NCBI RefSeq assembly: GCF_000972845.2
Contig: NC_040011.1
Coordinates: 27,384,379 to 27,448,378 of the forward strand
Reading direction: 5' to 3'
Origin: Larimichthys crocea
Lineage: Eukaryota > Chordata > Actinopteri > Sciaenidae
Length of the DNA: 64,000 nucleotides
The notes beneath the pieces were generated by a model. The model was given only the letters and a program-made list of their open reading frames with translations. It was not told the DNA's origin and searched no databases. The translations under genes were made by a program, and so were the position numbers. Each line of letters starts with the position of its first letter. Within the stretch, counting starts at the first letter, position 1. Shown here piece by piece: positions 40,701 to 53,925 of the stretch.

Positions 40701-43700
40701 AAGACTTATGCCTTCTGCTCCGCTCGGACCTGCAATTGGAAGCAGACATGAATCCACTGGCTGACACTCACACCCGAGAGGGAGGTCTATCAATGAAATG
40801 TGAGGAGAGTGACAGAAGTCCAGTCAAAGATCTTTTGCTTAAGAGATACATACAGGAAAGTGATCATAAAACATGTGAGCCTTCTTAAACTGAAAATGTA
40901 AAACTATTAGTATTAGAGTGTATTAATGTCATGACACCAGATAAAGTGGAAATATGTGCGTAATTCATGCATAATGCATCACCACAGGACTGCTAAACAG
41001 GAGTTCATCTGAGTTTACAGGGTCTGGAAAGTTTTAAAGCTGAGAGAGTATGTACGTCACACTTCACAAGGACAGGGGGAAACTAACACAACGTGATTCA
41101 CTCGTGTTGATATTGGAGCTGTGTTATACACCACCTCCTTTTACCCCACAGTGTCTCACTCTCTGTGTCTATGTATACTTTCTGTTTTCACATGTACTGC
41201 TACCGAATGGACTGTGGCCTTTCTGACTTAAACACAGAGGTGAGAACAGATTACTGGCACTCATCAAGCAAAAGAAAATACCCTGAAGTGACCAGAGGGC
41301 GAGTTTGTACTGAGGTGCACAGTTCCTAGTATGATTACTACTGGGACTGCCATAGAGAAAATATATTAATTCAATATCATTTTATTTAGAGTGAAGTAAC
41401 TCCTGAGACTTTTCTTTCTATCTACCCAATTTCTGTTCTTTTTGTCTCTATAAACTCTTGTGGAGTTTCTAAACCTGTTGTTTATTTTCCAAGATATGCT
41501 GTAGTTATGGATTATGTTGATCAGAGATCAACTTTAGTTGAGTGTACACGTTCAAAGAACTTCATGAGGTTTTCGAACTGAAAGTCTATTTAACAAGCAG
41601 ACACAAAACAAATATAATTATGATTGCATTACATTTATATGTAATTTTAGCAGTGTGGTAGATTAGTAGAGACAGTTGAAACACTTTGGATTGCATACTC
41701 TAAAGTGATGCGATTAAATGAGAGGAAATGGGGGTATCACTTCTGTGGGCCAACAGCTTGCAGAAAAAAAGCTGTGGAGATGGCAGGTGCTTCCGGCTTT
41801 AATGGACTGTTTCTCTGAAACTTGCCAACGTTGGCAGTGTCGGAACTGATTTTCCCCGTGCAATTCACTGCTCTTGTGCCAGTCAACTCTATGATGGAGG
41901 GCAGCTGGCAGCAAGTGACCCTCTCAAGTGATGCAGATAGTGAACTGCAGTTTTGTTTTTTTTGTTTTTTGTTGTTTTTTCTCTTCCACTCTCTTAAAAT
42001 TGGAAGGCAGTCGGGTCACAGCAGCTTTTGGCTTTCGGCTGTGCATCTATAAAACTAGACCACGCTTTGCTGAGCATTCTTGGTGAAGGTGAAGATGTTT
42101 TCATCTCATCTGAGAGTTTTTGAGATGGTACTGCTCTCGGGCTTAAATGAGTCAGTCATTCACACATGCCATTGATTTCCAACGGGAGATGAGAGGTTGA
42201 GTTGCTGCGGAGGTTAATCTTGAAATCAATTCTTCTGAGCATATTTTGCTCACTATTGTCAGCACATGTGCGGCTATCTGTCCTGTAACTGCTCTTTTCC
42301 TTAAGGTTTATAGGTTAGTTTTATTACATATATTTGTCAGTACAGTAGCTTCTGATGTAAATAATAGAATACTCTTGTCACACTAGTTCATTATACATTA
42401 ATAACTGGTCTGTAAGCTGCTTGTAATTCTGGAGGATAATAACCTGGCCTATAAATGAAATAAACTAAACAAACAACTAACAAAATGTGTCTGCACACAT
42501 GCTGTCTTTAGTGCATGTCTCTACAGTGCCATCATTACTATATGTATCGCTTATAGTAACATCAGCAGGGCACGTCATCACTTGCAGCTGCAGCTGCTGC
42601 CAAAATAAGCCAATTAGGTTTATTGATTTGTTGTGAGCACCTTAAACAGAGCTGGGCAACAAGGAGACCCAAATGAATTGCTATAGCCTACTGTAAATAA
42701 ACCTTTAAGACTGCAATGGGCAAACTGCCATGATGTAAAAGCAGGTTATTATATTACACTCAGGAAAACCGTGTTTATTCATGGACCATAAAAATATCTT
42801 TAAGCAATATAAAGCCAGTATCCCAATAAAGCCTAAAAAGACAACGCACCATGCAATAAACATCTGTAAACAGATTTAATGATGCAATAAAATTGCGTCA
42901 TTATTAACCACCATGATTTATTTATCATTATTTGTAATTGTTTGATGGATTAAAAAAAAAACACGAGCACAAAGACAAAGGTGCAGTAATGTGTGTGCCG
43001 GTGCGTAAAGTGTCGTGCACATCCCCGGTGCAGATGGAGCGGTTACAATGATTAGTCCCGCCAGGTTTCTCTGGCAACCCCGTCTCCGCTCTCTCTGTGT
43101 CCATGGCAATAGATAGGCAGTTTACTTCCTTTATGTTGAGAGCTAAATGGTGGGGTTTTCACGCCATAGGTCATAAGCTCGTGACCGAAAAGGCTCCGCG
43201 CGTCATGGTTGTACAGATGTGATGAGAATGTGCGAATCAGAGTGCGAATAAGGTGCGAGCGAGAAACACAAAGGGACATTTCAACAGGATGCCAGTGACA
43301 CAATAGATCATCACTGTCATCATTTTCACGTTATAATGTATAAAATCATTTTATTTTACGATCTACAGCACTATACTGACCTGCAACCTTTTGATTTTTC
43401 GCTTTTGTCTAAATTTTTCTCTGTTTTTGTTGGGTTTTTTTGACGATCACCAAGTCAATGCAACTAAAGCATGTGATCTGAAACCACGTCGTGCAGCATA
43501 TAGGCCTATAGCAGCAATCTTAGATCTCAAAACAGCAATATCCACATGCACCATGCTGTGAATGGCTCACCAATCCAGTGGCTGCTATTGTTTTCAGTCT
43601 AACCTCAAAGGGTGATTTGAGCACCATGTAGGGAATGAATGGGCGCATGGTTCGCTTAAAAAGAAAAACCCTGTGCTTTAGGGTTAAAGCGGTCTATGCA

Positions 43701-43720
43701 AGGCAATGCTCGCTTCTTAC

Positions 43721-43769
43721 CCTTGGAAGCATCCTTGTCTTCTTTAGGCTTCGCCACTTTTCCGCTCAT
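43721..43769 (-). CDS. fgf13: fgf13 alternative first coding exon 1U (FHF2 isoform U / B type)
   Basis: On the minus strand ATG at 43,769-43,767 opens 16 codons encoding MSGKVAKPKEDKDASK, plus one G, followed by donor GTAAG (43,720-43,716). This is the short lysine-rich N-terminus of the U isoform of FGF13, with a few substitutions against mammals. The phase-1 G completes Glu with AG of exon 2 for the U form, or Val with TC of exon V for the U+V form. The U form is an intracellular neuronal sodium-channel partner; the short U N-terminus lacks the long-term inactivation particle of the S form (known of the family). The exon is only 49 bases, so it was found by motif and splice site. Confidence 0.93.
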
Positions 43770-43905
43770 AGATCCCAGTTTGGATGTGTAATTCCCGATT
43801 TAGACAAGAATGGAAATCCTTTTAATTGCTGACTGTCCTCAATGAAATCGTTCCCAATGGTTTCAGGTGCTGAGATAAGGATTCTGTGTGGAGAGAAAGA
43901 GAGAA
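43770..43905 (-). other. fgf13: Probable 5' untranslated leader of fgf13 exon 1U
   Basis: If transcription starts about 30 bases downstream of the TATA-like element at 43,934-43,926, the leader is about 135 bases. No ATG occurs on the minus strand in this interval, so the exon 1U Met would be the first start codon. That agreement supports the promoter placement but is indirect. Confidence 0.4.
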
Positions 43906-43925
43906 ATGTTCAACAAAAACCTCCC

Positions 43926-43934
43926 TTTTTTATA
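43926..43934 (-). promoter_or_regulatory. Candidate TATA box for the fgf13 1U promoter
   Basis: The minus strand reads TATAAAAAAGGGAG, a good TATA-box match, about 160 bases upstream of the exon 1U Met, with an ATG-free interval between. The flanks are moderately rich in CpG. The transcription start itself is not visible. Confidence 0.35.
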
Positions 43935-44240
43935 AGACAAACAGCAGCAGTGCCATGTAAGGAGACAATGGGGTCGTGGGAGCTACTCGGGAAGGTGTTT
44001 ATCATCAATGAAAAACATCCAACTATTGGTGATCTCTGGACACACTCGCACGCCACACGACAAAGAGCCCATAAGGTTCCAGTAAACACCAAGAATCAGC
44101 CATCTCTGCAAGCTTGAACCCACCTTATCTCCTCCACGCTTTCTGCTACATCAATGCACATTGATGAAAGGAAATGCTCCCACCATGAATCCCGTTATAT
44201 TGCATACAAAAAAAATCTTCTGTGACAAAAGGAGAGGAGT

Positions 44241-44270
44241 AAAAAAAATAAATAAATAAATAAATAAAAA
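44241..44270. repeat. (AAAT)n microsatellite
   Basis: Poly-A followed by five or six AAAT units, upstream of the fgf13 1U promoter candidate. Confidence 0.85.
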
Positions 44271-44547
44271 GCTGCGAAATGTAGAGCAGGGTTTTTTTTT
44301 CTTCTCTCCTCTCCCAGAGGTTTTCAATCAGCGCTGGAAAAGAAGGTCAACACACTGAACCGTCCTGTGTACACACACACCCCGAGAGAAATGCCATTCA
44401 GTGGATCTGGTGCGTCTAAGGTTTTCTTGTCTGAGGCTTCTTTTTTTTTTTTTCTCCTCTGAACGCTCGACAGGCAGAATCAACAGGATCCACAGAGAGA
44501 GAGGAGCGCTCCCCCCGTCACAGCGCAGATTCACACCGTGGACATTT

Positions 44548-44596
44548 GTTGTCGTCGTCGTCGTTGTTGTTGTTGTTGTTGCTCTTGTTCTTGTTT
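44548..44596. repeat. GTC/GTT trinucleotide tract
   Basis: GTC units followed by GTT units and interrupted CTTGTT. On the fgf13 sense strand it reads CAA and CGA repeats. It lies upstream of the predicted 1U promoter, or within a longer leader if transcription begins further out. Confidence 0.85.
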
Positions 44597-44648
44597 CACT
44601 TCAGTATCTGCTGCCACGATGAAAACGAGCTCCATCCGTAAATGCAGA

Positions 44649-44650
<2 letters not shown>

Positions 44651-44679
<29 letters not shown>
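44651..44679. repeat. (GT)14 microsatellite
   Basis: Uninterrupted GT run; (AC)n on the fgf13 sense strand. Confidence 0.95.
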
Positions 44680-44681
<2 letters not shown>

Positions 44682-47600
44682 CCGTGTTCTCGACGCGGGG
44701 GAGCTTTAAATCAGGAGCTGGAGCTGCATGGTGCACACCATCTTTGCTGTTGCTCTCATTCAGTTGCCTTTGCAGAGCTATGCGTCACCTCATTCACACA
44801 CAGCCTGCGCATTTTCTGCTTATATGATCCGAGCTGTCTGTTTTTTTGACTTTTGTCAAAATGCAACAACTGGAGGACAGAAAGTGTGTGGTAACACTTT
44901 ATTCGGATTGTCCGCCTACAGGTAGTTCGTGGAGTATTTTTTTTAAAACACTTCAGCAGCTTATTAGTTGAGATTCAACCACTGTGGACGAGGTCTGGTT
45001 AGGTTTATGCACAAAAAGTCATCTTGGTTAGAGAACTGTCTTATGTAGATATCTAAACAGCAAATTCAAATACTCTAAACTATTTGTAGACTCACCATAA
45101 CCATAACCATAAAGTGTTGCCAAATCTAAAACATAAATCAGACTAAATATAGATTTATTAGATGGTTTAACAGGAAACAAAAGTAAATTAGGCTCCAGCC
45201 TGTAGCAATCATGTGCTACCCTGTTTATAGTTTATAAAGTTTATAAAGTATCTGCTGATATACACCAATATTATGTAAAACTAGACCACTGCAGCAAGAG
45301 AAAAACTCATCTTTATGAATATTACAACTTTGTTCAGTTTAAGTATTAAAATGCATCAGGTCTAACATTTCCCCAAAGTTCTCTCATTGTACACTTAACT
45401 GGTGAAGTCAAAAGTGGGGCAGCAGACGGGATTGAGACTGCAGTATCCACCTTAATAAAGCCTCTTTGTCATATACATGTACATTATAAATAAATATATT
45501 ATTGAACCCCTTTTCCCTAAAAAAAATGTAGGTTTTCCCATCATTGTTCTCAGTTTGTGTAGGTCAGAAGTTCAGAAATGTTCAGGTGCATCAATGGAAA
45601 TCATCAGTGGAAAGCAGCACATCAGACCCTCCTGCAACTATCAATTGTTTTGTTCTGTTATCAGATCTCTCTTTAGGCAGTAGCTTCACACAACTTCATT
45701 CATCCTTTGTGGCGTCTAGCTGTGCAAAAAGTTTTGGTTTTATTTGCTTAGATTTTGCCGTTTCTGTTCTCAAGATTAGTGTTGTCACTCCAGCACTGAG
45801 AAGGTGAATTGAATTTCATTTGTGAACTTTACAAAGATACATTTCCAGAAATAGTCTTTTCTTTTGAAATCTTTTGACAGCACTTTCTGCAGAGTATCAA
45901 GAGAAACTTTTCTCTCAAGCTTTACTCTCAAGAAAAGTTTTGCAATAACAAAACAAACAGGATCTGTGTCGACGTGATGCCTCAGCAGCTCACACTGACA
46001 TCTTTATTGGCTGATAAATGAAAGCTATTCTGCACAGCATGTTGGTGTTCAGGTTTGATATTACAGCTTAAAGTAGTGGGGTGCTTACCTGTAAAGATGA
46101 AGCCTAAAAGTCAAACTTCATCCTTCACTTGGAATCGCATTAAACCATCCAGTTCCAGAGTGCTGAGTGAGCAACACTTACAGCCACAAATCCAAATTGT
46201 TGTCACTATAATAATTATAATTCTGAGTAAGTAGTCTTGAGTATTAACTTTATCAGCCGTCATTCAGAAGTCCCAGTCCAGTCCCAGTCTGATTTGCACA
46301 GGCTTTATGTCACATCTCTTAGCCCTGCAGGTCTGTTAGCACTCAGTGGCAGCAGAAGAAAAAGACCTGCGGGTTCAGGGTTACAAGATCTATATGGTTG
46401 CTATTTTTAGAAGAAACAGGACTCCTTTCAAACTTTCTTCACATGCTCAAATCTTCCTGAGACGTTGAAGGCACACTGTGGCCTGTTTGGCCTGATTCAC
46501 AATGTGGCTCTGCCTCAAATATTCAAATCAGTAGAGTTTTAGAAACAATTTACTGTGTTCAGTTCTAGTATCTATTTCTCTGTTGTCACTGAAATGCAGT
46601 TGTAATCTACATTAAGTTTCATATTTTTGTACTGTTTCATGGTGAATGTTTCTGTCATGAGCCATATTGTAAACAGTAGACTACATTGTTAATGTTGTTG
46701 ACTGAATGCAGGACACTGTTTATTTAGATCTTTACTATGTTTCTGGAATTTATTTAAATAAACTTCAAAGACTGGATTAATATCCGTTACCATCGTCAGT
46801 TTCCTGATTCCATTTATGTCTCTTAAAGTCTCTTACAGGACTAGCTTCAAATGTGGAGGTACTGCACAATGTCTTTTTCCAGTATAACCAAGACTGTTTG
46901 AAAATTAAGATTTATTTGAAGTGAATAGTTGCAGTCAAGATTTCTGATTTAATTATAGATGTACAATTTTATCTGTCTATTATTTTACATTTTATCACGC
47001 AAACCATTTTACTATAATTCTGCTAGGAGAATGAGATGCAACCGTACTTTGATGCTCACATGTTTCTTTGATCACCATAAAAAGACTGACACACAAACGA
47101 CATTTTGCTTATAAGGACTGGGACTACATTGATATGCTGATTGACAGTGAGATAGACCATTCATTTTATGCAGAAGCCTCTAAGTCTGTGCATATATTTT
47201 TTATTATATGTCTGTTGCTGAGTATTGTTATTCTACGTTTGTTTCTATATATAGTTAACAGATGATAGTCTTCAATCTTTGGCTTTTCTACTAGTCCTAG
47301 TGTTTTCTTGTATTTCTTTTTTTCATAATTCCAGTTTGGAGATACCTAAGTCCTTCTTCATGTGCCTTTTTATTGTTATTTAATTAGAATTTAGCATTTA
47401 CCTCTAGTTCCCTCTGTTCAGACTCATGTTTTGGTGGAAATTTATTGATTTATTCTCTTTTCCCTGACTATTCATTTGCATTTACTGACAGTGAGAGTGT
47501 GCATGGTTATTATTTATGATAGCGGATATCTTAGCACAAGACCAGAATCGAGAAGACTGTGAATCGATAGGAGCTGACCACTCAGTTGAGAGGTCAAGGA

Positions 47601-50600
47601 GGTTACACGTGGGGGGAAGAAGGAGGGGGACAATGACAAGATGTCTACTGTGAATACATAACATGAATATATTTATTCAAATATGTATCGCAGCTATTGT
47701 TGGTTGGTTTCAGCCAGGAGATATTTTATAAAGAGCACATACATTCTTGTGTGGAAATGAGGTACATCTCTGATTTAGATGTGCATGTATGTTGGGAATG
47801 AGGTATAAAGAGCAATGGTTAAAGTGAGTGGAAATGTCAGTGGCTTGTGTTCCCACTGTGTCCGTGGCCTGTGGGCCCCTTTGACCTTTCCAGCAGGGCA
47901 TCGCTGTGCAGTGTTAGACATATTCACCCCAAGCTTGTTTAAAGCAAAGCCCTGCAGCCCGGTTTTTACAGCACAAACAAAATTCTGACTCAGTCTGTTG
48001 CCTCTGATGCTACATCACAGGCTGCATCACTTGTTTGTCTGCTGATTGTAGGACTTTTGCTAGAAAAATGCATCATCACCATAAGCTCATGCTGCCCCAC
48101 ATACATACACACATCACTCATCAAACTGATCTGTTAACCATTTACTGTAACATACCAAGCTCAGCAGCTAGCTCCAAGATTTATAAACCATGAACTGAGA
48201 AGAACCTCTTGATCAGAACTGATTATCGTACTGTTATTTATCAATATTCAGTGCTACACCAGGTAGCTTAGTGTTATATTGCTAATTAATTAATGTTTTA
48301 TAAAAGATGAATGTTCTTATGAGAGGCATGTTACAATAAATGTGGTATGGTGTCTACTCTGGGTTACATATTAATGTAAATTCCACAAAGTGTATACTAT
48401 TTTTACTGCACAACTCTTTCTAAACTTAAAGATTTATACTGATTTACATGGAAATGTTAGTCTTTGTTTCTCTTTAGTTATTATTGTAGCATGCATGTGC
48501 ACACAGCTCTTTTTTAAATAAATAAGCAAATTTAACAAAAATTCAGGACATGTTGATCTTTTGACAACATGGTGCCTGTGTTCCAAATCAAATTATGCAC
48601 TAAAGCTATTGTGGTCAAAGAGAATGAAGTGAATAATGGTAACATATTTGAATTAATGAATAAACAAAATATTAATCACAAACTGAATCAATGTCTCTCT
48701 GATCCATGCATAGATATAATATTTTAAGCCTTTAAGCTTTTGATTGAGAAAAGTTCTTATTTTACTGATGTTCATTTTTTCCACCCCCTGATTGCACGAT
48801 TGCACGGCCTCGTCGCAGTTCAATTATTTCATTGTATCATTATTTCTTTAAAGAGATATTGTCTTTTAAAACTAAATTATGTACAAGGAACTCTAATTTA
48901 TAAGTAATAATACGCTTTTGGGAGCTACAGCCCAATTATTTAGTTATTCTTTAGTTTTAAATATTTATCATGGCAGTCCATTCAAAATCAATTTCCAATC
49001 ACATGGATAACAACCACACACCCTAACTGAGCTGAATAAATCAGTTGTACAGGATGACAGACTAACACTGGACCAATAGCAAATGAGCTTCTTGATTTGT
49101 AACTTGGCTGGACTGAAAATCACCTAAGGTGATATAAATGGAGGAGTCAGTATGGGTTCTAGGAGGGATCAGTCCTAAAAATCATTCTGTGGGACAGGCG
49201 GTGAGTTGTTGGAGGGTGATTAATGCTCCTTTATTGTGCAGCAGGGTTATTCGTCTGCCTCTGATTGTAGGTGTTAGCCTGATTCAAGCTCTGAGTGTGG
49301 CTGATAAGGTAATCAGGCTGGTTCTGTTACACAGGCGCTGATACAAGCTGGAGGTCGAGGAGTGTTTGCAGAATTTGTTTTTGTATGTTCAATGATCACT
49401 AAAAAATCTTCTGTCTCGCTCTCAAAATGGGCAAAAAAGGATATGAATCATTGTGACATTTACTCTTATTAGAGAATTGCAGGTTTACTAATTGTAGATT
49501 AACTGATTAAATTGCAAATTTGCTCAAATAATATAGAAAATGGAAAAGTATAGAAAATAGCGTTGATACTTTGGAAGTTGTATCTGTACATTATATGCAG
49601 CATGCAGAGGTCAGTGCCACACGTGTTAGGCATCAACAAAGCAAATAAGATATTCACACTTTGTCATCATAAATTAATAGATAAAATTAATAATTTTAGA
49701 GTAGCAAATGCAGGATAATAAAATCCAAGGACTGAAAAATAAAAATAAAGGCTGTCCAAGTGTGTGTGTATTTGTGTCGCCATGTTTATGTGTTTCCATA
49801 GGCTCGCACATAAAAATGATGGATTTTTTCACACGTTACTTGTAGGACCTGCTCATTTGTCTCTGAGCTGCACAGAGATTGCACTGACATCCGGTCCAAA
49901 GGTCATAATGGGGTCAGCAAGTTATTTCATGACTAAAAAGGTCAGGGTCGAAAGGTGTGATGTGATGCCGTATTTCTGTCATGTCACCCTATAACACACT
50001 ACATAATTGACTTGACCGCTCCACAGATAGCATTTTTATATCTCTGATGTCACAGAGTCAGGCTATATTTCAGCTGTGGGACAGATGATCTACATGTATT
50101 TGGTGCAGTTGACACTGTGCCGTTTACTTCTGGTGATAAAGTCTTCATCAGTCCACTGGCAGGTGAGTTATCAGCACCTGAAGCACATTCTTCTGTGCAA
50201 AGAGTGCAAAGTTGGAATTGATTTATTATTATGAAAAGTACATTCTACCTATTTTTATCTCATTGGCTTGGTGCAGTGTAGCTTTTTGCAAACTCATTTC
50301 TGACATTCTGCTGGAAAACAGTGAGTTTCGTGGGCACTTTCTGACCAGGAGGGATAGAAGCTCCACTTTTCATTAACGGTGGCTGAACATCCGCGAGCCG
50401 GCAGCGTCTGTCAACTTGGCTGCATCACGGCTCATAGAACCACAAGCTCTCATTTCTTTGGAATAGTGCTGTGTTTCTAGGTCACTATAGGCAAGATGAA
50501 TAAGTACATATAGTCATGAAAACCCAGGTGCTTAATTCTAATTTCTAATTGTTGTTCTTAATTTACCTTAATTCATCCCACACCTGTACATAAAGAAAAC

Positions 50601-51869
50601 GGTTTCTGTCAAATAAACACACACCTATGAATGATGCATTTACGGATTTAGCTAAACCTATGAGCTAATTAGATGAAGCAGTATTGGGTCACTGACCCAC
50701 TTAGCCTTACCTGGTTTAATATGGAATCCATACCAGTGTCAAAATACAGTACTAGAGCATTTTAAGTAATTGATTTTACTTATAATTAAAGACTCATTCA
50801 TCAATCTAGTTATCATGTCTTTATATTTAGGTAAAGAACTACTTACACTTCATACAGAAAGTGATCAGAATCAAGTTACTGATTACACTCAGTCATTATA
50901 TAAGACTAAATCAACAAATTGTATTTTAAATGCCACACTGTTATGCTTACATCTTCTGCTATTTCCAGTACAACTACAGCTGCATCAAGGGCTTAAATGC
51001 CCTTTGTTTTTTTGTGTTATACTGGCAGGATTTCATCTGAAAGGCCTCCAACACTATTTAAGGCTATTGGACTGTGACTGTTGTTGTGAGCCTCTAAATC
51101 CAAACGCTACCTCTCCGTCTTCAGTGAAATATCAAGCCAATTGTTAAAATGTCAGAGTGTTTGGCTTGGTGGGGATGCATGTGGGCAAGCGGGGGAATGG
51201 GTGTGAAAAAACTGGCTTTCAAATTACAGAAATGACTGTACTAATTAACGAAGCGAGACTCTCTCAAATATCACATTAATGTCAATGACTTTATCTGGAT
51301 GAAGGGGCGGTGGAGGGGAGTAGCGCTTTGAGGCCTGCAGTGCTCCTTTTTACAGCTCACTTCATAGGAGCTCCCTGTGGATATTACTGTACAGGCTCAC
51401 AATACGGGCGTGTAGTGAGGAACACCGTGTAACACAAGAGTGGATTCAGACGTCGAGTAACAAACAGATATCCTATTTAACTTTATCAACCAGCGCAGTA
51501 TAGCTCGCTTCCCAAAGTTTCAATACTACTGAAATAAATCATGTCAACGGTAATGTCAGCCATAGTTTCAGAGATATGCATCACCAAAAAGAAAGTTCAT
51601 TTTCACTTTTTTACCATTAGATAGCTGTTTTCGCAGTAGAGATTATGTGTACAAAATTACAAACATTGTAAAATCACAGTATTACGATATTATAGACTGT
51701 AAACTTACACACTCTGAAGAATGTAGATCCAGGACGACAACTCTGAGGTGTTGCCAGACAGACCTGACTTGCACAACCTCCCCTCCACTATAAAGACCTG
51801 GAAAGAGGACAGACTGCACAAATACAAGAGGCAAATCTCAAGCTCAACATTCACAGCGATAGGACTGAA

Positions 51870-52080
51870 ACAAACACACAGAGGGAGAGAGAAACAAGGA
51901 CAACATGCACACAAGGGAGAGGGAGACAAGAGGAGAGGCTAGATCTCCTGGAGGACAAAGATCCAGATCCAAACATCTGGAATGAGGTACTGACAGCCAG
52001 GAGAGTGAGAGAGGGAGAGGTCCCAGGACGACTGCTGGCGAGGAGGACAAACTATGGAAAAGAGAGGGAGAGAGAGGGAC
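51870..52080. repeat. Purine-rich low-complexity stretch
   Basis: Long runs of GAGA, GGAGAG and AGAGGGAGA on the plus strand with few pyrimidines. Frames through it give Arg/Glu/Lys/Gly-rich peptides typical of such sequence. Confidence 0.6.
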
Positions 52081-53799
52081 ACAGCTTGAATAGTCTCATC
52101 TAACTAGAACAAGAAAAGTAAAACATTATTTCTCAAAATGTCTAACTCCTCCTTTAAACATATTTCCTTCTGTGTGAGCTCCTTTTTACATTTCTTTCCA
52201 TTTTTTCCCGAAGAACTTATTGTTTAATGAGTGAATATAATTACACCATCTCCCTATAATCTGGTTCTGTTCTCCAGCAGGTGACATTGCAGAGTTTCTC
52301 TTTGTCTGCTAAGGATTTTACACAAAACAAACATTTCATTTTCCTGCACCTGCCAACACAATATACTCCCTCACACAATCTGTGATGAATCTAAAGTCTA
52401 ACTCTGCTTGTTCAGTCTTCGGTCTTTCTGTAAACTTCTTGACAGCAGCTCGTCTTCCACAGACTGCCGGGGGGGTTGATTATTCAAAACTGACCCAGGG
52501 ACAAAAAGAAGGTGATTATAAACTAACCTAGCTAGACAGAGAACTTATACATCACCAAGCATATATATGTAGATAATAAAACTTTCTTTTCTTTGCTTGC
52601 ATCTATGTATAAATAAACCCACACATGAGAATATTAACATTTCCATGTTCTGTCATCCCACCATAAAACCTGGAAGGAATGGCTGATCTAATTAAACTAA
52701 ATTCCTTCCCTGATGCCCCGAGATCTTCATTAACATTGCATGATTTAAACGTCACAGTGTACAAATCTACAATTAATTTTGTAGATAGAATATTTTACAA
52801 TCTGGTTTTTAATTGACTACAAAGTGTAATCTAGCCAGGGTTTATTGAGACAGACAACTATATTAGTGTGATTAGAGTAAGGCAACAAAGTGTCTGTCAT
52901 TGTAGTGAGTGCCTGAGAGCTGCTGCCAAAACAGGCAGTAATGAGTATTGATGCAGGGTTACTCTGGGAGAAAGAGTTTCTGCAAAAGTTAGAAACAAGT
53001 CTAGACAAAATAAGCCCTGGTTGACACAGTCAGCATCTTAATGCAAAACCATTCCTTTTCGTCAGTGTTTAATTTAATCAGAATTAAAAATACAGGCCTG
53101 AATGATGCAACGATTACCAGCATTGAACAACATCAAGGATGCGTTTGAGATTCAGTTGTCTACCAGTTCAGAAGTCCTGCACACTGTATCCCTGATGTAA
53201 GACTAAGGCCTGGGCAGCCTTCAGCCCAGGAGATATTGTACAGTAACAATCAATAGCACTGAGCAAGCATCAGAGTTTTTATTATCTGCAAGGCCCTGAC
53301 TCGATCCCCCACTGTAGTGACTAATCTAATTGGAGCCGACACAGACTCCCCAACTGTGCAGTGCTGCCAAAGAAAGAGTAGACGGAAAAGTCAGGGAGAT
53401 CATCATAAATCAATAGTCAAGTCATAGGCAATTTTACTTCCTTCAATCCATCCATGCATCCATCTAACAGTCTTGTTAGCATCCTCAACTCACAAGTCAT
53501 CACCTCAGTGCTAATAGCAAAAAACATTGTTGCTATTTTCTCCTGTACATATTATAGTAAGCCCTGTCAATGGTCTGTGTCCACCGTGCTATTAAACTAG
53601 GCTGAGAGGCTGTGTGGAAAGTATGCCATTGGGGTTATCAAGCCTCTCCACAAGGCTCAGCAACAGACTTAGATTTAGAAATATGACTCAACGAGGACAG
53701 TGCAGAGTGTGCATGCAGTAATGCTTTGGACTATAGTTGGATTACCTGTGAAAACCTCAGAAAACTCTTCCAGGCATCAAGTATCTTTAGCACACTACT

Positions 53800-53925
53800 T
53801 TATTCTGATATCCATCCTGGCTGGAAATGATCGAGAAGCTCTTGTATTGAGCAGACAGTGTTAATTACTCAAGTATGAATTATTCAGCCTCTGAACGATT
53901 GAATGAGATATAAATGCCTCCGGTC
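53800..53925. promoter_or_regulatory. Candidate conserved non-coding element (1.2 kb upstream of f9)
   Basis: Contains GTGTTAATTACTCAAG, GTATGAATTATTCAGCC and GAACGATTGAATGAG. It is complex, TAAT-rich and non-coding. It could be a distal f9 or fgf13 element; conservation is untested. Confidence 0.2.

Larger units (their letters stand above)
7062..43718 (-). other. fgf13: fgf13 intron between exons 1U and V (about 36.7 kb)
   Basis: The interval runs from the GTAAG donor of exon 1U to the GCAG acceptor of exon V. No protein-coding exon was recognised in it on either strand. Open frames of up to 146 codons occur (for example 39,367-39,807 plus and 24,172-24,585 plus), but their products match no family I know and most overlap frames on the other strand. 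I searched for alternative exon 1Y (MALLRKSYS-like) and did not find it; nine codons are easily missed. Contents are microsatellites, a 46-base tandem duplication, a perfect hairpin, a tRNA-like SINE trace and several blocks rich in homeodomain-type motifs, listed separately. Confidence 0.8.
44300..44720. other. CpG-enriched upstream flank of fgf13
   Basis: Compared with its neighbours this 400-base stretch has many CpG dinucleotides (a GTCGTCGTCGTCG tract, CTCGACGCGGGG and several scattered others). It sits about 0.6-1 kb upstream of exon 1U. It may be part of a small CpG-rich promoter or an upstream start region. Open frames here (for example 44,328-44,534 minus) match no family. Confidence 0.35.

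Noticed and set aside
44328..44534. 68-codon minus-strand frame upstream of fgf13, considered as exon 1S
   Set aside because: It lacks the 1S features (AAAIASSLIRQKR start and arginine-rich end) and has no suitable donor.
51748..51942. Frames in the purine-rich stretch considered as a retroelement fragment
   Set aside because: The peptides are low-complexity Arg/Glu/Gly-rich sequence with no reverse transcriptase or integrase motif.
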